DNA of 64,000 bases from Lacisediminimonas profundi (GTDB taxonomy: Bacteria > Pseudomonadota > Gammaproteobacteria > Burkholderiales > Burkholderiaceae_D). Every line of letters starts with the position of its first letter. Positions within the stretch are counted from its first letter, which is position 1. Location: assembly GCF_008831265.1 (NCBI RefSeq), contig NZ_VTTH01000001.1, positions 186,001 through 250,000 on the forward strand, read 5' to 3'. The position numbers and the translations under genes were made by a program. The notes beneath the pieces were generated by a model. It saw only the letters and a program-made list of their open reading frames with translations, did not search any database and had not been told where the DNA came from. This document shows positions 8,186 through 16,891 of this stretch, in pieces.

Positions 8186-8926
8186 ATGGCGAGGATTGCG
8201 TTGATCACGGGCGGCATGGGCGGGTTGGGCGAGGCAATTTGCATCAAGATGGCGGCATTGGGATACCAGGTGGTGACCACTCATTCCCCGGGCAATACCC
8301 GGTCGCAGGAATGGCTGGACGGCATGCGGGAGCAGGGGTTCCAGTTCCATGCCTATCCCTGCGATGTCGCCGACTACGCTTCGGCCGAAGCATGCATCGA
8401 CCAGATCGGCAAGGATATGGGACCGATCGATGTGCTGGTCAATAATGCCGGCATTACGCGCGACATGACTTTCAAGAGGATGGACAAGACCAACTGGGAC
8501 GCCGTGATCAGGACCAACCTGGATTCGGTATTCAACATGACCAAGCCGGTGTGCGACGGCATGGTCGATCGCGGCTGGGGACGCATCATCAACATCTCGT
8601 CGGTCAATGGCCAGAAGGGCGCGTTCGGACAGACCAACTACTCGGCGGCCAAGGCCGGCATGCACGGCTTCACCAAGGCGCTGGCGCTGGAGGTGGCGCG
8701 CAAGGGCGTGACCGTCAACACGATCTCGCCGGGCTACATCGGGACCAAGATGGTCACCTCGATTCCGAGGGAGGTCCTGGACAGCAAGATAATTCCGCAG
8801 ATTCCGATGGGACGGCTGGGCAAGCCGGAGGAAGTGGCGGGCCTGGTTGCCTACCTGGCTTCGGACGAGGCCGCCTTCCTTACCGGTGCCAATATTGCCA
8901 TCAATGGTGGCCAGCACATGTATTGA
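8186..8926 (+). CDS. phaB: Acetoacetyl-CoA reductase (NADPH)
   Basis: 246-residue short-chain dehydrogenase that reduces acetoacetyl-CoA to (R)-3-hydroxybutyryl-CoA, the monomer for polyhydroxybutyrate. Rossmann motif GGMGGLG at residues 9-15, NNAG motif near 88, catalytic Ser139-Tyr152-Lys156 (YSAAK) and the PhaB-like ending NIAINGGQHMY. Length matches the Ralstonia/Cupriavidus enzyme (246). GAGGGAGA ribosome site precedes the ATG. No phaA or phaC gene is adjacent, so this is a solitary phaB, and a rho-independent terminator follows. Confidence 0.96.
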   Translation: MARIALITGGMGGLGEAICIKMAALGYQVVTTHSPGNTRSQEWLDGMREQGFQFHAYPCDVADYASAEACIDQIGKDMGPIDVLVNNAGITRDMTFKRMDKTNWDAVIRTNLDSVFNMTKPVCDGMVDRGWGRIINISSVNGQKGAFGQTNYSAAKAGMHGFTKALALEVARKGVTVNTISPGYIGTKMVTSIPREVLDSKIIPQIPMGRLGKPEEVAGLVAYLASDEAAFLTGANIAINGGQHMY

Positions 8927-8995
8927 AGCACCTGCACTGAAGCACCTGACTTGAGCACGTGCGCTGATGGTGAAACGACAAGTGCGCAGCACGAG

Positions 8996-9027
8996 AGACC
9001 GGGAAAGCCTCCCGGTCTTTTTTTTTT
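8996..9027 (+). terminator. Rho-independent terminator after phaB
   Basis: 9-bp stem AGACCGGGA / TCCCGGTCT with an AAGCC loop followed by a run of about ten T. Just upstream, 8929-8965 carries a degenerate threefold repeat of TGAAGCACCTG-like units. Confidence 0.92.
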
Positions 9028-9118
9028 CAAAAAGTTCGTTCGTCGTGTCAACAGTCTGGCAGCCGCTCTCGTTAAGGTAGTACGTAGACCCTCTACGGCC
9101 ACTCAACGAGGAACACAA

Positions 9119-9319
9119 ATGAAAAAACTGATCGCTCTCCTGATCGCTGCTTCTTTCGCAACCGGCGCATTCGCTCAAGCTACTCCGGCCGCTCCTGCTA
9201 CCCCGGCTGCACCTGCTGCACAATCGGCACCTGCTGCCGATGCAAAGCCTGCCAAGAAAGCAAAGAAAGCCAAGAAAGCAAAGAAAGCCAAGAAAGCAAA
9301 AGCAGCGAAAGCAGCTTAA
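9119..9319 (+). CDS. Small exported Ala/Pro- and Lys-repeat protein
   Basis: 66 residues: a clean signal peptide (MKKLIALLIAASFATGAFAQ), a linker rich in Ala, Pro and Thr, then a tail of repeated AKK units from about residue 44. The mature protein is highly basic and lacks aromatic residues. ACGAGGAAC precedes the ATG and a terminator follows, so it is a single-gene unit. The DNA of the tail is a near-perfect tandem repeat and may vary in copy number between strains. Function unknown; a basic periplasmic or envelope-associated peptide is the safest description. Confidence 0.85.
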   Translation: MKKLIALLIAASFATGAFAQATPAAPATPAAPAAQSAPAADAKPAKKAKKAKKAKKAKKAKAAKAA

Positions 9320-9380
9320 GTTTCACGGCTTGAAGTGCGCGGCTTGTCCGGCTTTGCCGGGCGCGGCCGGGCACAAGAGA

Positions 9381-9407
9381 ACGGAGCCCTCGGGCTCCGT
9401 TTTTTTT
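9381..9407 (+). terminator. Rho-independent terminator after the Lys-repeat gene
   Basis: Stem ACGGAGCC / GGCTCCGT with a short CTCG loop, then eight T. Confidence 0.92.
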
Positions 9408-9438
9408 GGTGGCCATCCTGGCCACCGGCATGTCCGGG

Positions 9439-10155
9439 TCAGCTCCTCGGGCGTGGCTCCCGGCGTGTCAATCGTCTTTCGGCAGGATGCGAGAACGTCC
9501 TGAATTCGATATTGGTAATCCCGATCGACCCCACCGGTCCCGATACGAATTCATTGATGCGCTTGACCGGGAAAAGATAGTTGTCGAGTATGACAATGTC
9601 AGTGCGGCAAGCAGGATTGGTACTGTAAAGCTGCGGCTTGATCTCGTGCCAGACGCCCTCGCTGATCCAGCCGTCCAGGAATAGCTGGTTGGGGTAGAGG
9701 GAATGGTCGGCGTCGAGGTAAGCCTTTTGCCCCTTTTGCAGGTTGGGATGCCCGGGCGGCTCGTCGCCTATCGCCAGGTTGATCCAGCCATCGCCGAGTT
9801 CGTGCAGCCGGTCGGTCTGGAACGCCACCAGATTCAACTGCAAATGCCACTTGCAGTTGAGCTCCAGCCGCTTTTCCAGCTTGCATTTGTCGCTCCACAT
9901 CGACTGCCCGTCGCAGACCGTAAGCTGGGTCCCCATCACCTGTCCGATCAGAGTCGGCTCCATCTGCCGGATTTCATCCAGTTGTTCATGCAGGTTCCAG
10001 AACAGCCACTTGGTCCGCTCGCCCGGCGCCATGTCCGCCAGGTCGGCCTCGGGCCTGGCGCCGTAGGGCTCCAGTCCACGCAGGACATCCTTGCGCAGTT
10101 TTTCGTTGATTTCCTCCAGCTCGGGACTCGATCTGGAATGATTCTCCTTCTGCAT
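9439..10155 (-). CDS. Hypothetical protein, 238 residues
   Basis: Unrecognised soluble protein with no signal peptide or membrane helix. I prefer the ATG at 10155 (MQKENHSRSSPELEEINEKL) because GGAG lies six bases before it; an in-frame ATG at 10218 would add 21 residues without a ribosome site. The N-terminal third is charged and helical; the rest alternates beta-like segments rich in Trp (DGWINLAIGDEPPGHPN, DGWISEGVWHEI). Codon bias is that of a real gene. It stands alone, convergent with the Lys-repeat gene. No function assigned. Confidence 0.75.
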   Translation of the reverse strand: MQKENHSRSSPELEEINEKLRKDVLRGLEPYGARPEADLADMAPGERTKWLFWNLHEQLDEIRQMEPTLIGQVMGTQLTVCDGQSMWSDKCKLEKRLELNCKWHLQLNLVAFQTDRLHELGDGWINLAIGDEPPGHPNLQKGQKAYLDADHSLYPNQLFLDGWISEGVWHEIKPQLYSTNPACRTDIVILDNYLFPVKRINEFVSGPVGSIGITNIEFRTFSHPAERRLTRREPRPRS

Positions 10156-10385
10156 GGCCGCTCCGCTTGAGGTATGTGGAATCCGGGATGGTTCAGGTGT
10201 AGCTGCTTGGACATGCACAGTAGCGAAAGTGTTTCACGTCCGCGATGCCATGTTGGCCACCCAGCGCAAGGTGCAGTTTGCGGTGCCGCAGTAGATGCTG
10301 AAAATCAGGGCTGGATTGCCTGCCCGTTTCGGTCTATCCTTTACTGGCGACAAGTTTGTTTCTGGAACAGAATCAGGAGAAGTCT

Positions 10386-10562
10386 TTGCTATCTCGCTCG
10401 AAGAAGGACTACAACAATACGGCGCCTCTGAAAGATCTGATGACCGCGCCTCCGATGACACCGGAGCGGCACGCGGAGATCAATCGGGAGCGCATACGCG
10501 GAAGGCGCATGCTGGAAGACAGGAACCAGCAAAAAGCAGACGAAAAGGATGACTTGTTCTGA
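10386..10562 (+). CDS. Small charged hypothetical protein, 58 residues, TTG start
   Basis: TTG at 10386 follows AGGAG by six bases; a TTG at 10356 in the same frame has no ribosome site. The product is hydrophilic and helical (MTPERHAEINRERIRGRR in the middle, many Glu/Arg/Lys), ending KADEKDDLF. It could be a small regulatory or nucleic-acid-associated protein, but no family is evident. A perfect hairpin follows its stop. Confidence 0.45.
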   Translation: MLSRSKKDYNNTAPLKDLMTAPPMTPERHAEINRERIRGRRMLEDRNQQKADEKDDLF

Positions 10563-10569
10563 CTGAACG

Positions 10570-10590
10570 CAGCCCGCCGGTGGCGGGCTG
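10570..10590. other. Hairpin between convergent genes
   Basis: Perfect 9-bp inverted repeat CAGCCCGCC / GGCGGGCTG with a GGT loop and no T-run, between the plus-strand small gene and the 3' end of xdhC. It may slow transcription from both sides. Confidence 0.5.
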
Positions 10591-10608
10591 GCCGGCAGGA
10601 AATGGCGC

Positions 10609-11640
10609 TTACTCTGCGGTGCGTACGCCGCAGACGTCTTCCGAATTGCCGACCTTCATTGCGCTCTTTGCATGCGCCACGCGCACCTCGTCGGGAAGCG
10701 TCACGCCGTTCTTCACGGCAGTCATTTCGGCCAGGATCGAGATGGCAATTTCGGATGGCGTCTTGCTGCCAATGTACAGGCCGATCGGACCGTGCAGACG
10801 CGCGATCTGTTCGTCGGTCAGGTCAAATTCTTTCAGGCGTTCGCGCCGTTTCTCATTGTTCGAACGCGAGCCTATGGCGCCGACGTAGAACGCATCGGAC
10901 TTCAGCGCTTCCATCAATGCCAGGTCGTCCAGCTTTGGATCATGGGTCAGTGCCACCACCGCACTGCGGGTGTCAAGGCGCATCGAGACCACCAGGTCAT
11001 CCGGCATTTCATGCACCACTTCCACGCCTTCCACCTGCCAGCCTTCGCGGTACTCTTCGCGCGGGTCGCAAACCGTGACGTGGTAGTCCATCCCCAGCGC
11101 GATCTGGGCCAGGAAGCGCGATAGCTGGCCGGCGCCGATGATCAGCAGGCGCCAGCGCGGGCCGTGGATGGTAGTCAGCGTGGTTTCCGACACCTGCAGG
11201 TTCATGCCCGGCCGTGCCTCGCTGAGCGAGACCGCACCACTTTGCAGGTCGAGCCGGCGCGCCACCAGCTGATGGCGTCCAAGACGCTCCAGCATGTCGG
11301 CAATGCCGCTGCTCGCCGACAGCGGCTCGATCGCCAATTGTATGGTGCCGCCGCAGGGCAATCCGAAGCGGTGCGCTTCGTCCGCCGTGATGCCATAGGT
11401 AACGATTTCAGGCCTGGTGCGTGTGATGCCATGCTTGCGCACGCGGTCGATCAGGTCGTCCTCGATGCAGCCGCCCGACACCGAGCCGACCACCCGGCCG
11501 TCGTCGCAGATGGCCAGGGTGGCCCCTTCGGGGCGGGGGCTGGAACCCCAGGTCTTGATCACCGTGATCAACTCGCAGCGTCGCCCGGCGTCTATCCATT
11601 GCGCGCATGTTTTCAGAACTTCAAGATCAATGCTGTCCAT
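10609..11640 (-). CDS. xdhC: XdhC/CoxI-family molybdoenzyme maturation factor
   Basis: 343 residues, ATG at 11640 (MDSIDLEVLKTCAQWID). XdhC proteins bind molybdenum cofactor, support its sulfuration and deliver it to xanthine-dehydrogenase-family hydroxylases. Visible: the N-terminal XdhC domain with SVSGGCIEDD near residue 50, and a C-terminal Rossmann domain starting GAGQLSRFLA at about 165, with AIGSRSNNEKRRERL typical of the family. Divergently transcribed with a MocA-like nucleotidyltransferase gene 123 bp away; the two act in the same cofactor pathway. No xdhAB genes are present in the window. Confidence 0.92.
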   Translation of the reverse strand: MDSIDLEVLKTCAQWIDAGRRCELITVIKTWGSSPRPEGATLAICDDGRVVGSVSGGCIEDDLIDRVRKHGITRTRPEIVTYGITADEAHRFGLPCGGTIQLAIEPLSASSGIADMLERLGRHQLVARRLDLQSGAVSLSEARPGMNLQVSETTLTTIHGPRWRLLIIGAGQLSRFLAQIALGMDYHVTVCDPREEYREGWQVEGVEVVHEMPDDLVVSMRLDTRSAVVALTHDPKLDDLALMEALKSDAFYVGAIGSRSNNEKRRERLKEFDLTDEQIARLHGPIGLYIGSKTPSEIAISILAEMTAVKNGVTLPDEVRVAHAKSAMKVGNSEDVCGVRTAE

Positions 11641-11763
11641 AGCCTGTTTGACCGTCAAATTAGGCCTACAGTCTACACCTCGGCGTTCGGGATGGTCGAC
11701 CCGCCGGATGGGCCGTTTCGGACGTACGGCCCGGATCGGAAAGTGGTGATAACCTTCCCGCGC

Positions 11764-12348
11764 ATGAACACACTGCGCTCTCCCATCGTTGGCATTCTTC
11801 TCGCCGCCGGCCGCGGCACCCGCTTTGATCCTGCAGGCCAGCAGGACAAGCTGTTGCAGCGACTGTCCGGCGGCCAGCCGGTTGCAGGGCAATCCGCCCG
11901 TAACCTGAAAGCGGTGGTCGACCGGGTGGTGGCTGTGGTCCGGCCAGGCCAGCAACAGTTGCTGCAGGTGCTGCAGGATGCCGGCTGCGAAACCACGGTG
12001 TGCCTGGACGCCGACCAGGGCATGGCGGCGTCATTGCAGCAAGGGCTGGCGCTTGCGGGCGATGCGCAAGGCTGGCTGATCGCGCTGGCCGACATGCCTT
12101 TCGTGGCTGCCGACACTTTGCAGAAGTTGCGTGACGCAGTGGAGCAGGGCCACGACATCGTGGTGCCGACTTTTGAGGGGCGGCGCGGCAATCCGGTGGC
12201 ATTCAGCCGGCATCACCTGGCGGCCTTGCGCCAACTGCGCGGCGACGAGGGGGCGCGTTCCTTGCTGGCCAACTTTCCCGTGCACAAGGTGGAAGTGATG
12301 GACCCGGGCATCCACAGGGATATCGACACGCCCGGCGATCTGGCTTGA
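11764..12348 (+). CDS. MobA/MocA-like molybdenum cofactor nucleotidyltransferase
   Basis: 194-residue NTP transferase; N-terminal GILLAAGRGTRF (nucleotide-binding loop) and ALADMPFV (metal-binding Asp) are the MobA-like signatures, followed by RRGNPVAF. It likely transfers CMP or a related nucleotide to molybdopterin for a hydroxylase-type enzyme (MocA role), consistent with the divergent xdhC. Start at ATG 11764, giving MNTLRSPIVG; upstream sequence is open but antisense to xdhC. The usual second LAAGxSxRxG lysine region reads DKLL. Confidence 0.87.
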   Translation: MNTLRSPIVGILLAAGRGTRFDPAGQQDKLLQRLSGGQPVAGQSARNLKAVVDRVVAVVRPGQQQLLQVLQDAGCETTVCLDADQGMAASLQQGLALAGDAQGWLIALADMPFVAADTLQKLRDAVEQGHDIVVPTFEGRRGNPVAFSRHHLAALRQLRGDEGARSLLANFPVHKVEVMDPGIHRDIDTPGDLA

Positions 12349-12390
12349 GCGGATGCAGGTTCATGCTCTGAACATCGAATGTGGGCATCC

Positions 12391-13296
12391 CTACTGAGGA
12401 TCGACCCGAACCGGCTCCGGCTGGCGTGCGATCGGTTCGGTGCCTATGCGTTCGAATTCTGAAATCACCTGTCCGCCGTACAACAGCAGCGTGGCAGCCA
12501 GTTCCAGGCTGAACAGCACTACGATGGCTGTCGTCAGCGAGCCGTACACGACGCTGACCTGCGATAGCGCGGAGAAATACCAGACCAGCACATGGCGTGT
12601 GATTTCCCACAGCACGGTGGCAGTCACGCCGCCGATCAGCGCGTGGGAAAACGAAAGCCGTCCAACCGGCATCACCAGGTAGACCGAGGTAAGCAACAGG
12701 ATTTCACCGACTACCCCGAGCAGGTACAGCAGGAATCCCGACAGTCCCGCCAGTGGCCAGATTCGTCCGAGCAGCATGACGCTTTCCTGCCCGATCGCTT
12801 GCAGCGACACCGACACCATCGTTACCAGCAGCAGGCCGAGTCCAAGAACCACGATGTAGCAGTACGGCATCAGGGCCGAGACCAGGAAGTGGCGGCGCCG
12901 GATCGCAACCCGGTGGATGAAGATGACCGACATGGCATTTTCCAGCACCGTGAAGGCGAGTGAGCTGAAGAAAAGCATGGTCAGCAACAGCACCGGCCCC
13001 AGCAATTCGCGATGCGCCAGGAAATTCGACAGTTCCGCCATCAGCGGCGCCGACTGGCCCGGGGCAACCCATTCGAGGTAGCGCTGCACCGTCAGCAGCA
13101 GTTCATGCTGGTCGACGATGTGGGACAAGCCGATCACGCTCAGGAACAGTAGCGGAATGATGGAAAGCAGTGCGTAATAGGCGACGGCACCGGCCAGCAG
13201 CAATCCCTGGTTGGCGCGGAATGCGCGCAGTGTCTGCAGGGCAAACACCAGGGGATGCTGCACTATCCGGGCGATCCGCGGATCGCGCAGCGTCAT
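12391..13296 (-). CDS. YihY/BrkB-family inner-membrane protein
   Basis: 301-residue membrane protein with about six hydrophobic segments spanning residues 30-280. The N-terminal AGAVAYYALLSIIPLLF is the signature of the YihY/UPF0761 family, once annotated as ribonuclease BN, and GGVTATVLWEITRH with YGSLTTAIVVLFSLELAAT follow in the usual places. Molecular function is unsettled. Convergent with the MocA-like gene, 42 bp apart, and divergent from the metallo-beta-lactamase gene. Confidence 0.92.
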   Translation of the reverse strand: MTLRDPRIARIVQHPLVFALQTLRAFRANQGLLLAGAVAYYALLSIIPLLFLSVIGLSHIVDQHELLLTVQRYLEWVAPGQSAPLMAELSNFLAHRELLGPVLLLTMLFFSSLAFTVLENAMSVIFIHRVAIRRRHFLVSALMPYCYIVVLGLGLLLVTMVSVSLQAIGQESVMLLGRIWPLAGLSGFLLYLLGVVGEILLLTSVYLVMPVGRLSFSHALIGGVTATVLWEITRHVLVWYFSALSQVSVVYGSLTTAIVVLFSLELAATLLLYGGQVISEFERIGTEPIARQPEPVRVDPQ

Positions 13297-13512
13297 GCCG
13301 GCCCTCCGCCAGCCTGCCGCGAGGAATTAAGATGGCAATCAGTGAAGCAAGAATGCTTGTGCATGGGATCAGCTTAGTGCTTGCCGCGAGCCTGGATACG
13401 AACACAGCGCAAATTCAGGTGCGGCATGGCGGTTCCGGATTGATTTGCGCCGCGCCAAATGGTCGTCCATGGTCCGGCTATAAGCTGGAGCGCCGGATCA
13501 AGGAGGCTGCGC

Positions 13513-14463
13513 ATGGCGTCTTGCAGGCCGAAACACGCGTTTCCATTGCTGGCGTTGTGCTTGATGCTGCTTGCCGGCATTGTCGCACAGGCACAGGAGC
13601 GGGCATCCGACGGCGAACGTGCGCTGCTATTGCCCACGGAAACCCCGGCCGGGGCGACCGACTTCAGCCGGGGCACGGTCACCTTCATCGGCAGCGCCAC
13701 GGTGCTGCTGGAGTTCGCCGGATTTACCGTCCTGACCGATCCCGACTTCCTGCGCAAGGGTGAGCAGGCAAGTCTTGGCGCAGGACTGTCCGCGGAGCGG
13801 TTGACCGATCCGGCCATCGAGTTCGAGCAGCTGCCCGCCATCGACCTGGTGCTGCTGTCCCATATGCATGGCGATCATCTCGACCCCTTGCTGCAGCAGC
13901 AACTGGCGCGCGACATGCCGATCGTCACCACGCCGGAAGCGGCCCGCGTGCTCGGCGAATCCGGATTCAGGCGCCGCTTCGGGCTTGCGACCTGGGACCG
14001 GATGACGATACGAAAAGGCGATGCCATGTTGCGCATTACCAGCATGCCTGCGCGCCGCGGACCGTTGTTGCTGGCGTGGGCGCTGCCCGAGGCCATGGGC
14101 AGCATGCTGGATTTCATCACGGCCGAAGGCAACATTGCGTACCGGATCTATATCACCGGCGACACGCTGCTGCATGATGCGATCAAGGACATCCCGCGGC
14201 GCTATCCGGATATCGACCTGGCCTTGCTGCACCTGGGCGGCATGAAGGCGACCGGCATGGGGAGGGTGACGATGGACGCGGAGCAGGGCGTCCGGATGAT
14301 GCAGATCGTCGCTCCGCGGCATGCAGTGCCGATCCACTTCGATGATTATGATGTGTTCAGATCGCCGATCGGGGATTTCGAGCGGCAGGCTCAGGCGGCA
14401 GGCCTGCGCGCCCGGCTCAGTTTCCTGCGGCAAGGCGAACGTTACGAGTTCGCCGGACGCTAG
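13513..14463 (+). CDS. Exported metallo-beta-lactamase-fold hydrolase
   Basis: 316 residues. Start at ATG 13513, chosen because AGGAGG stands six bases upstream and a signal peptide follows (residues 1-31, ending AQAQE). The catalytic fold has HMHGDH at residues 117-122 (HxHxDH, binuclear zinc), TGDTLLHD as the bridging-Asp segment and PIHFDDYD with the last His, the pattern of UlaG/NAPE-PLD-like proteins. A periplasmic hydrolase, perhaps on phosphodiesters or lactones, but the substrate is not readable. Convergent with serC, 28 bp apart. Confidence 0.88.
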   Translation: MASCRPKHAFPLLALCLMLLAGIVAQAQERASDGERALLLPTETPAGATDFSRGTVTFIGSATVLLEFAGFTVLTDPDFLRKGEQASLGAGLSAERLTDPAIEFEQLPAIDLVLLSHMHGDHLDPLLQQQLARDMPIVTTPEAARVLGESGFRRRFGLATWDRMTIRKGDAMLRITSMPARRGPLLLAWALPEAMGSMLDFITAEGNIAYRIYITGDTLLHDAIKDIPRRYPDIDLALLHLGGMKATGMGRVTMDAEQGVRMMQIVAPRHAVPIHFDDYDVFRSPIGDFERQAQAAGLRARLSFLRQGERYEFAGR

Positions 14464-14491
14464 GACGGCCAGCCTGCCAGGAGCGCTGGCG

Positions 14492-15571
14492 TCAGCCGTG
14501 GGTGCGCTCGAACTCCTGCATGTAGGAGACCAGCGCGCGCACGCCTTCGATCGGCATCGCGTTGTAGATCGAAGCGCGCATGCCGCCCACCACGCGGTGG
14601 CCTTTCAGCTGCACCATGCCGTTGGCTTCGGCGCCGCGCAGGAATTCGCCATCCAGTTTCGGGTCGCGCAGATGAAAAGGAATGTTCATCCGCGAGCGGT
14701 CACTGCGCGCAACCGGATTGACATAGAAGCCGGAGCGGTCGAGGTAGTCGTACAGCAGGGCCGCCTTGGCGATATTGAGTTGCTCGATCGCCGCCACGCC
14801 ACCCTGCTCGAGCAGCCATTCGAATACCAGGCCGGCGATGTAGATGCCGTAGGTGGGCGGGGTGTTGAGCATGGAGCCGGCTTCGGCCTGCTCTTTCCAG
14901 TGGAAGGCCGAGGGTGTGATCGGCAGCGCCCGGTCCAGCAGGTCGTCGCGCACGATCACCAGCGTCAGCCCGGCCGGGCCGATGTTCTTCTGCGCGCCGC
15001 CATAGATCACGCCATAGCGCGAGACGTCGATCACGCGCGACAGGATATGGGACGACATGTCGGCAACGATCGGCACGGCGCCGGTATCGGGCACCCAGTG
15101 GTATTCGACGCCGCCGATGGTCTCGTTGGTGCAGACATGCACATAGGCGGCGTCCGGGTCCAGCTTCCAGTCCTGCTGCGGCGGGACGTAGGTGAAGTTG
15201 CGGTCTTCGGCCGACGCGGCGACATTCACCGTGCAGTACTTGCCGGCTTCCTTGATTGATTTCTTCGACCATTCACCGGTGTTGACGTAATCGGCTTTCG
15301 TGCGCCCGCCCAGCAGGTTCATCGGGATGATGGCGTTCTCGGCCATCGCGCCGCCCTGCAGGAACAGCACCCGGTAGTTCGACGGAATGGCCAGCAGCTG
15401 GCGCAGGTCGGCCTCGGTCTTGTCGAAGATGCTGATGAACTCGCGGCCACGGTGGCTCATCTCCATCACCGACATGCCGCTGCCATGCCAGTCGAGCATT
15501 TCATCGGCGGCGCGGCGCAGTACGGATTCGGGCAGCACGGCCGGGCCGGCGCTGAAGTTGAAGGTGCGCAT
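14492..15571 (-). CDS. serC: Phosphoserine aminotransferase
   Basis: 359-residue PLP enzyme making 3-phosphoserine from 3-phosphohydroxypyruvate and glutamate (serine synthesis), also acting on 4-phosphohydroxythreonine for pyridoxal phosphate. Start at ATG 15571 gives the canonical [11 protein letters not shown]; an upstream ATG at 15586 adds MTGNS. Family motifs: [16 protein letters not shown], the PLP lysine in [12 protein letters not shown] and the ending [12 protein letters not shown]. Single gene here; in many bacteria it sits with gyrA or aroA. Confidence 0.97.
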   Translation of the reverse strand: MRTFNFSAGPAVLPESVLRRAADEMLDWHGSGMSVMEMSHRGREFISIFDKTEADLRQLLAIPSNYRVLFLQGGAMAENAIIPMNLLGGRTKADYVNTGEWSKKSIKEAGKYCTVNVAASAEDRNFTYVPPQQDWKLDPDAAYVHVCTNETIGGVEYHWVPDTGAVPIVADMSSHILSRVIDVSRYGVIYGGAQKNIGPAGLTLVIVRDDLLDRALPITPSAFHWKEQAEAGSMLNTPPTYGIYIAGLVFEWLLEQGGVAAIEQLNIAKAALLYDYLDRSGFYVNPVARSDRSRMNIPFHLRDPKLDGEFLRGAEANGMVQLKGHRVVGGMRASIYNAMPIEGVRALVSYMQEFERTHG

Positions 15572-15710
15572 GGAGTTTCCAGTCAAGAGCGTAACGGATA
15601 TGGTCGGCGCAATGGCCGACGATGCCGGGGGGAAGCTCGCAATTATGAATGAATTGCACGAACAGATGCAAGGAGGCGCTCGCCGGCCGATGCGCTAATG
15701 GCAGCCGGCC

Positions 15711-15716
15711 TATAAT
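15711..15716 (+). promoter_or_regulatory. Consensus -10 box, possible leaderless start for chrA
   Basis: A perfect TATAAT ends six bases before the chrA ATG (15723), so the expected transcription start coincides with the start codon. No Shine-Dalgarno lies between them and the -35 position (CGATGC) is poor. Confidence 0.55.
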
Positions 15717-15722
15717 ATCGGC

Positions 15723-16319
15723 ATGCAAACACCCCCTGCTCCGGCTTCGGAATCGCGCAACCAGCCGAAGTCCCTGTCCGACCTGTTCATCTCGTTCACG
15801 CTGCTGGCCCTGCAGGGTTTTGGCGGCGTGCTGGCCATAGTCCAGCGCGAAATAGTGGAAAAGAAGCGCTGGATGACGCGCGAGGAATTCGTCGAGGAAT
15901 GGTCCGTGGCGCAGATCATGCCCGGCCCCAACGTCATCAACCTTGCGCTGATGATCGGCGGCCGCTATTTCGGCTTGCGCGGCGCATTGGTTGCGCTGGC
16001 CGGCATGCTTGCAGCGCCGTTGCTGGTGGTGCTGCTGCTGGCGATCGCTTATGCGCAGCTTTCCAATCATCCCGGGGTTGCCGGCGCCCTGCGTGGAATG
16101 GGCGCCGTTGCTGCCGGCCTGATCATCTCGACCGGTCTCAAGCTGGCGCCGGCGCTCAAGTACAATCCGCTCGGCATGCCGGTGTGCTTGCTGCTCATGG
16201 CCGCGGCTTTCGTTGCGATCGCCTGGCTGCGCTGGCCCATGATGCTGGTGCTGCCCGCGCTGGGCATCGTTGCCTGCACTGCCGCCTGGCGCGCCCTGCG
16301 GGACAAGGGGCAGGCATGA
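15723..16319 (+). CDS. chrA: Chromate transporter, N-terminal-type half protein
   Basis: 198-residue membrane protein carrying one CHR domain: LQGFGGVLAIVQREIV and QIMPGPNVINLALMIGGRYFG are the family motifs. It pairs with the next gene, the other half, to form a two-protein chromate (or sulfate-like anion) exporter of the short-chain type. Stop and next start overlap as ATGA (16316-16319). A TATAAT directly upstream suggests leaderless translation. Confidence 0.93.
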   Translation: MQTPPAPASESRNQPKSLSDLFISFTLLALQGFGGVLAIVQREIVEKKRWMTREEFVEEWSVAQIMPGPNVINLALMIGGRYFGLRGALVALAGMLAAPLLVVLLLAIAYAQLSNHPGVAGALRGMGAVAAGLIISTGLKLAPALKYNPLGMPVCLLLMAAAFVAIAWLRWPMMLVLPALGIVACTAAWRALRDKGQA

Positions 16320-16888
16320 CACTGGATTTGCATGCAGCCGACTGGCTGTCCCTGTTTGGTCATTACCTGATGCTTTCGCTGCTGGCAGTCGGCGGCGCGA
16401 TCACTACCACGCCCGATATGCATCGCTACCTGGTGGACGAGCGGCACTGGCTGACCGATCCGCAGTTCAACGCCTCGATCGCGATCGCGCAGGCGGCGCC
16501 GGGCCCGAACGTGCTGTTTGTCGCGCTGATGGGCTGGATGGTCGGCGTCAACAACGGCTCGATGTGGTGGGGCCTGCTCGGCATCGTGATCACCATGACC
16601 GGCATCATGCTGCCCAGTGCCATCCTGACCTACATGGCTGCGCAATGGGGGCATCGCAACCGCGACCTGCGCTCGGTGCGCGCCTTCAAGCAGGGCATGT
16701 CGCCGATCACCATCAGCATATTGATTGCAACCGGCTGGATCATGGCCAGCGGCCATAGCGATCCTGCCAGTGACTGGATCCTGTGGCTCATCACCCTCGT
16801 TTCCGCATTGATCGTCTGGCGCACCAGGATGCCGCTGCTGTGGCTGCTGGCGGTCGGCGCGGTGCTGGGCTGGTTCCTGCTCGCCTGA
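16316..16888 (+). CDS. chrA: Chromate transporter, second half protein
   Basis: 190-residue CHR-domain membrane protein, start ATG 16316 overlapping the previous stop. Motifs LLAVGGAITTTPDMHRYLV and IAQAAPGPNVLFVALMG mirror those of its partner in opposite membrane topology, as known for paired short CHR proteins. Five or six hydrophobic segments. Only three bases separate it from the DMT transporter gene, so all three are probably co-transcribed. Confidence 0.92.
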   Translation: MTLDLHAADWLSLFGHYLMLSLLAVGGAITTTPDMHRYLVDERHWLTDPQFNASIAIAQAAPGPNVLFVALMGWMVGVNNGSMWWGLLGIVITMTGIMLPSAILTYMAAQWGHRNRDLRSVRAFKQGMSPITISILIATGWIMASGHSDPASDWILWLITLVSALIVWRTRMPLLWLLAVGAVLGWFLLA

Positions 16889-16891
16889 GCG

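Noticed and set aside
9240..9312. CRISPR-like or satellite repeat
   Set aside because: The repeat is in frame and encodes the AKK tail of a signal-peptide-bearing protein; there are no spacers.
15723..16888. Frameshifted single chrA gene
   Set aside because: Each half has its own complete CHR domain and the genes overlap as ATGA, the known two-gene arrangement of short chromate transporters.
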